64,000 nucleotides of DNA from Hyphomicrobiales bacterium (GTDB lineage: Bacteria; Pseudomonadota; Alphaproteobacteria; Rhizobiales; Rhizobiaceae), in contig UEGR01000016.1 in NCBI GenBank assembly GCA_900465685.1, positions 1 to 64,000 of the forward strand. The letters are read 5' to 3'. A model generated the notes under the pieces. It made no database searches and had not been told where the DNA came from. It saw only the letters and a program-made list of their open reading frames with translations. Numbering within the stretch: position 1 is the first letter of the stretch; every line of letters begins with the position of its first letter. Below are positions 60,876 through 64,000 of the stretch, one piece after another. Position numbers and translations under genes: made by a program.

Positions 60876-61970
60876 CTACTTGGCGTTGACCGAAAATACC
60901 GGACGCGTATTGGCTGGGGCGAAGATCTGCGTCGTATCAAAACTGTCGATATTGTCCTTCGTGACAATACCAGGAGAAACGAGCAGCACCTTCTCGTGCG
61001 GTTTCTTTTCAAGGGCACGAACAGCAAGATCAACGCCAATACGACCCATCATGACCGGATATTCAGTTGCAAAAGCAACAACTTTTCCGCTTTTGACCGC
61101 ATCCAGCATCGTCTGGTTTTCATAGGACGAAACGATCATCACATCGTCACGCCCGGCATCTTCCACCGCGCCAATCGCAGCTTCGGCAGTTGGGGCCCCA
61201 CCCCAGATCACATTCATATCGGGATAGGTCTGCAGTGCATCTTCTACCAGACGCAACTGTGCTGGAACGCTGGCTTCACCAAATTGCTCGGCCAACAATT
61301 TGATATTGCCTTCTTTGACGGAGTCGCGGAAGCCACTCATATAGGTTTCCGCCCATCCGGAACCCTGAGGTCCGGGGAAACCAACTGCTTTCCCTTCCTT
61401 GTCGCCAAGAAGTTTCTTGGCATACTCGCCGGTCTGATAGCCCTTCTGATAGAAGTCCGGTGTGACGCGGGCAGTGATCGGCGTTTCGAGAATGGGGTTC
61501 GCCACAGCGATATTGACGATGCCCTTGTTCATGCCTTCAGTGATCTTCGCAGCGACACCCGCTTCCGAGATTGGCGAAATCAGTATGGCATCCGCGCCGG
61601 CCGCGACGCAATCGTCATATTGCGAGATCTGCTTGGGAAGTGATGTGTAGCCGCCAGCCTGATAGATCGTCAGATTGACACCCAGACGCTTGGCTTCCTC
61701 TACCATGCCGTAGTTGACCGACACCCAGTAGCCATCCTGAATATGAGGATAGAGAACGCAGAGGTTCCAGGGCTTTTCTGCCTTCTCCAGCGGCGTGTAT
61801 TCAATTTCAGAGACCGACTTCAGATCACCGTCCTTCGCGGACTGGATCTTGAAGGGCCACCATTTTCCGGATCCATCTGCAGCAAGTGCGGTTGCCGAAA
61901 ACGAGACAGCCAGCGCCAGTATGGACGAGCCAATAGCATATTTCAGATTCATATCGAGACGAGCTCCCAT
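60876..61970 (-). CDS. periplasmic binding protein, TorT-like
   Basis: Protein of 364 aa. After a signal peptide ending in ATALA, the mature part begins with KWWPFKIQSAKDG and ends SVNAK; WKPF-type openings of this kind and NLCVLYPHIQDGYWVSVNYG, in parts, are characteristic of the TorT branch of periplasmic-binding-protein-like I receptors. Classical TorT is the TMAO sensor partner of TorS. Here it is the receptor gene of a full RbsA-type importer, so it most likely transports a solute. The start at 61970 has AGAGGG four bases upstream; an ATG at 61952 is the alternative. First gene of the hyu operon. Confidence 0.85.
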   Translation of the reverse strand: MGARLDMNLKYAIGSSILALAVSFSATALAADGSGKWWPFKIQSAKDGDLKSVSEIEYTPLEKAEKPWNLCVLYPHIQDGYWVSVNYGMVEEAKRLGVNLTIYQAGGYTSLPKQISQYDDCVAAGADAILISPISEAGVAAKITEGMNKGIVNIAVANPILETPITARVTPDFYQKGYQTGEYAKKLLGDKEGKAVGFPGPQGSGWAETYMSGFRDSVKEGNIKLLAEQFGEASVPAQLRLVEDALQTYPDMNVIWGGAPTAEAAIGAVEDAGRDDVMIVSSYENQTMLDAVKSGKVVAFATEYPVMMGRIGVDLAVRALEKKPHEKVLLVSPGIVTKDNIDSFDTTQIFAPANTRPVFSVNAK

Positions 61971-62058
61971 TTTGCCCTCTGCGGTTGATTTTGTGAGGCG
62001 ATTTTGCCTTCTTTTATTCGTTAACGCTTATATAGAATGACCACCCTGTCAATGAAAT

Positions 62059-62066
62059 TGGATACA
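62059..62066. promoter_or_regulatory. Candidate GntR operator TGGATACA at the TorT operon
   Basis: Within GAAATTGGATACATTATG, 88 bases upstream of the receptor start. Together with the reverse-oriented site at 62121 it forms a pair spaced like the pair at 48808/48891. Confidence 0.65.
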
Positions 62067-62120
62067 TTATGTTTTATTTTTTCTCATTTGACGCTGCATA
62101 ATCTACTTATAAGCCTCAAA

Positions 62121-62128
62121 TGTATCCA
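62121..62128. promoter_or_regulatory. Candidate GntR operator TGTATCCA at the TorT operon
   Basis: Within CAAATGTATCCAATCACA. Its reverse complement shares GATTGGATACATT with the 48891 site. A half-palindrome TTGATGCATG follows at about 62138, resembling the second motif. Confidence 0.65.
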
Positions 62129-62150
62129 ATCACATTTTGATGCATGTTGC

Positions 62151-62173
62151 CACCGGGCTATTAAAGCCCGGTG
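62151..62173 (-). terminator. Hairpin downstream of the omega-transaminase gene
   Basis: Arms CACCGGGCT and AGCCCGGTG with a five-base loop, 21 bases beyond the stop codon at 62195. No T-run follows on the minus strand, so it is a probable but unproven transcript end. Confidence 0.5.
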
Positions 62174-62194
62174 CACTCGTTTAGATTTTTGCCT

Positions 62195-63568
62195 TTAAGC
62201 CCGACCGATTGCGGCCAGCGTTTCATCCAGCGACTTCTTCGTTGCCGCGACAACATCATCGACCTGCGAAGGCGTGATGATCATGGGCGGGCAAAACGCA
62301 ATCGCATCGGCCATGTTGCGCGTGATGACGCCATTGCCGAACATCGCCGCATTGGCGAGACCACCCAGTGTGCCGACTTTCTCGTGTGGCGCCTTGGTTG
62401 CCTTGTCACCAACCAGTTCAAGCGCGGCAATCAGGCCAACGCCGCGCACTTCACCAACCAGCGGATGGTCGGCCAGTTCACGCAGGCGCTTTTGCATATA
62501 GGCGCCGGTTTCACGCGCATTGGTCACCAGATCGCGCTCTTCGATGATCTTGAGGTTTTCGACCGCAACCGCAGCCGCAACCGGATGACCCGAGCCCGTA
62601 TAGCCGTGACCGAATACACCAAGGCGTGCACTTTCATCCGCCACCGGCTGATAGACGCGGTCATTGAACATGAAAGCCGAGATCGGCAGATAGGACGACG
62701 AAATCTGCTTCGACAGCGTCATGATATCGGGCTTCATATTGAAGGTCTGCGAGCCGAACATATTGCCGGTACGACCAAAGCCGCAGATCACTTCGTCGGC
62801 GATCAGCAGAATATCGTATTTATGCAGCACGGCCTGGATCTTTTCCCAGTAACCTTCCGGCGGAACAACGACGCCGCCTGCCCCCATCACCGGTTCGCCA
62901 ATGAAGGCTGCAACCGTTTCCGGACCCTCGGCGAGGATCATGTCCTCCAGATCCTTGGCAAGACGTGTGGTGAATTCATCGACCGTTTCGCCCGGCAGTG
63001 CATCACGGTAGTAATGCGGGCAGGTCGTATGCAGGAAGCCCGGCAGCGGCAGATTAAACGAGTTGTGATTGACCGGCAGGCCGGTGGCGCTTGCCGATGC
63101 AATCGTCACGCCATGATAGCCGCGCTTGCGACCGATGATCTTGGTGCGCTGCGGCTGACCCATGGCATTGGCGCGGAACCACAACATCTTGATGATGGTG
63201 TCATTGGCTTCCGAGCCGGAATTGGTGAAATAGACCTTGCTCATCGGAACCGGCGCGATGCTGATCAGCTTTTCGGCCAATTCGATGACAGGGGGATGCG
63301 ACCGGTGCGTGAAAGTGTGCGAATAAGGCAGCTTCAACATCTGCTTGTGCGCAGCATCGGCAAGACGCTTTTCAGAAAAGCCGACGCCGACGCTCCAAAG
63401 GCCCGCCATCGCTTCAATATAACGCTTGCCGTTATTGTCTTCGACGTAGATACCATCACCCTTTTCGATCACCACCGGGCCGATTTCCTCGTGACGGCGC
63501 GCATTGGTGTTGGAATGGAAATGATAGGCGATGTCGCGAGCTTCAACGGAATTGGGCTGTCTCGTCAT
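62195..63568 (-). CDS. class III aminotransferase, omega-amino acid/amine:pyruvate type
   Basis: Protein of 457 aa, full length for the family. The cofactor lysine is Lys287 in MTLSKQISSSYLP, with Asp258 in IADEVICGFGRTGN contacting the pyridine nitrogen. The segments FTNSGSEANDT and KRGYHGVTIASASATGLP are usual. It strongly recalls the omega-transaminase described from Ochrobactrum anthropi, including many N-terminal residues, and probably moves the amino group of an omega-amino acid or amine to pyruvate. It is divergent from the GntR gene at 63789, with a TGATGCATCA palindrome between. Confidence 0.93.
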   Translation of the reverse strand: MTRQPNSVEARDIAYHFHSNTNARRHEEIGPVVIEKGDGIYVEDNNGKRYIEAMAGLWSVGVGFSEKRLADAAHKQMLKLPYSHTFTHRSHPPVIELAEKLISIAPVPMSKVYFTNSGSEANDTIIKMLWFRANAMGQPQRTKIIGRKRGYHGVTIASASATGLPVNHNSFNLPLPGFLHTTCPHYYRDALPGETVDEFTTRLAKDLEDMILAEGPETVAAFIGEPVMGAGGVVVPPEGYWEKIQAVLHKYDILLIADEVICGFGRTGNMFGSQTFNMKPDIMTLSKQISSSYLPISAFMFNDRVYQPVADESARLGVFGHGYTGSGHPVAAAVAVENLKIIEERDLVTNARETGAYMQKRLRELADHPLVGEVRGVGLIAALELVGDKATKAPHEKVGTLGGLANAAMFGNGVITRNMADAIAFCPPMIITPSQVDDVVAATKKSLDETLAAIGRA

Positions 63569-63725
63569 GTAATTCCCCTTTCAAAGCCGGTGGACCGGCT
63601 ATTACGGCCTCTTATTTCCAGATGCAGCCCGAGACAGCAAAGCTTATGCTGTCGACACACGAAATCGTGGAGGCTGATCGTTCTTTTAAAAGAAGCTATA
63701 GATAACTTTACCTTCGTGCAACATA

Positions 63726-63739
63726 TTTGATGCATCAAA
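63726..63739. promoter_or_regulatory. Palindrome TTTGATGCATCAAA, candidate GntR operator
   Basis: Perfect 14-base palindrome 158 bases upstream of the transaminase start and 50 bases upstream of the GntR gene. The core is shared with 50364-50375 in front of lhgO. Confidence 0.68.
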
Positions 63740-63788
63740 CTACAAATATGATAAAAGGCCTTATTGGATGTTAGTGGAGAGCGCACGC

Positions 63789-64000
63789 ATGCACAAAATT
63801 GCTGAATTGCAGACTCTGGTGCACGAGAACCTAGGCGATGTCGTTTATCGCAAACTCTCGGAAGCCTTGATGCGTGGCAAGTTTGCCCCCGGCACGCGGT
63901 TGACCATTCGCAAGCTGGCGGCTTCGCTGGGCACATCGGTCACGCCGGTTCGCGATGCACTGCTTCGGCTCATTCAGGACAACGCCCTCATCCAGAAAAC
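63789..64000 (+). CDS. GntR family regulator, 3'-truncated by window edge
   Basis: Only 70 complete codons are visible. The sequence begins MHKIAELQTLVHENLGDVVY and continues RKLSEALMRGKFAPGTRLTI and KLAASLGTSVTPVRDALLRL, the winged-helix of FCD-type GntR regulators. The ATG at 63789 has GGAGAG eight bases upstream; an in-frame ATG at 63768 is possible. It is divergent from the class III aminotransferase and adjacent to the TGATGCATCA palindrome, its probable operator. The effector domain lies beyond the window. Confidence 0.88.
   Translation, partial: MHKIAELQTLVHENLGDVVYRKLSEALMRGKFAPGTRLTIRKLAASLGTSVTPVRDALLRLIQDNALIQK

Noticed and set aside
62171-63730. Plus-strand ORF of 519 codons
   Set aside because: It lies opposite the class III aminotransferase gene; its composition (many His, Arg and Asp) is that of an antisense shadow.
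63565-63936. Minus-strand ORF of 123 codons upstream of the omega-transaminase
   Set aside because: It spans the divergent promoter and lies antisense to the GntR start; no domain recognised.
1-64000. CRISPR arrays, tRNA/rRNA genes, IS elements, prophage
   Set aside because: No regular direct repeats with spacers, no tRNA or rRNA signature sequence and no transposase or phage structural protein was seen in either strand.

Overview
The window looks like a chromosomal segment of an alphaproteobacterium of the order Hyphomicrobiales, most like the Brucella/Ochrobactrum group. This rests on gene content and remembered protein similarity (ABC importers for amino acids, polyamines and opine-like compounds, glutaredoxin-type ArsC, a B12-riboswitch metE, omega-transaminases) and on a palindromic extragenic element. 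No search was run. No rRNA, tRNA, IS element, phage gene or CRISPR array was recognised. Both window ends cut genes: a periplasmic binding protein at the left and a GntR regulator at the right.

Layout. 1-8.8 kb: an acyl-CoA catabolic regulon in three transcription units (enoyl-CoA hydratase plus branched-chain-type binding protein; acyl-CoA ligase plus iron alcohol dehydrogenase; MaoC hydratase, SDR, thioesterase, thiolase) and a TetR gene. The same inverted repeat ACATACT-N4-AGTATGY stands in both divergent promoter regions. 8.8-20 kb: mixed small units, including two ArsR-SRPBCC pairs, an I78 protease inhibitor, a two-component system next to a secreted GlcG/HbpS-like protein, arsC, several enzymes and single regulators. 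20-26.6 kb: a ccdAB toxin-antitoxin pair, an SDR and a complete polyamine-type ABC importer with a LuxR-type regulator. 26.6-30.5 kb: a decayed ORF, a cobalamin riboswitch with metE, and a MerR/carboxymuconolactone-decarboxylase-like pair. 30.6-37.8 kb: three surface-glycan-type genes, a ferric-siderophore ABC importer and a membrane diguanylate cyclase.

37.9-64 kb is the most unusual part. One long minus-strand operon encodes a fused E1 and an E2 of a 2-oxo-acid-dehydrogenase-like complex, a four-part spermidine/putrescine-type ABC importer, a fold-type IV aminotransferase that strongly resembles (R)-selective amine transaminases, and a two-subunit transketolase. A second minus-strand operon encodes a TorT-like binding protein, a ribose-type importer and the two subunits of an ATP-dependent hydantoinase/oxoprolinase. 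Between them lie a VOC protein, a GntR regulator and an L-2-hydroxyglutarate-oxidase/aldehyde-dehydrogenase operon; to the right are a class III omega-transaminase and a second GntR gene.

Two repeated operator-like motifs tie this region together. TGGATACA/TGTATCCA sites occur as pairs in front of both large operons. Palindromes with the core TGATGCATCA stand in front of lhgO and of the omega-transaminase/GntR pair. My inference is one co-regulated catabolic island for an amine- or lactam-containing compound, with two GntR regulators. The substrate and pathway cannot be read from sequence alone.
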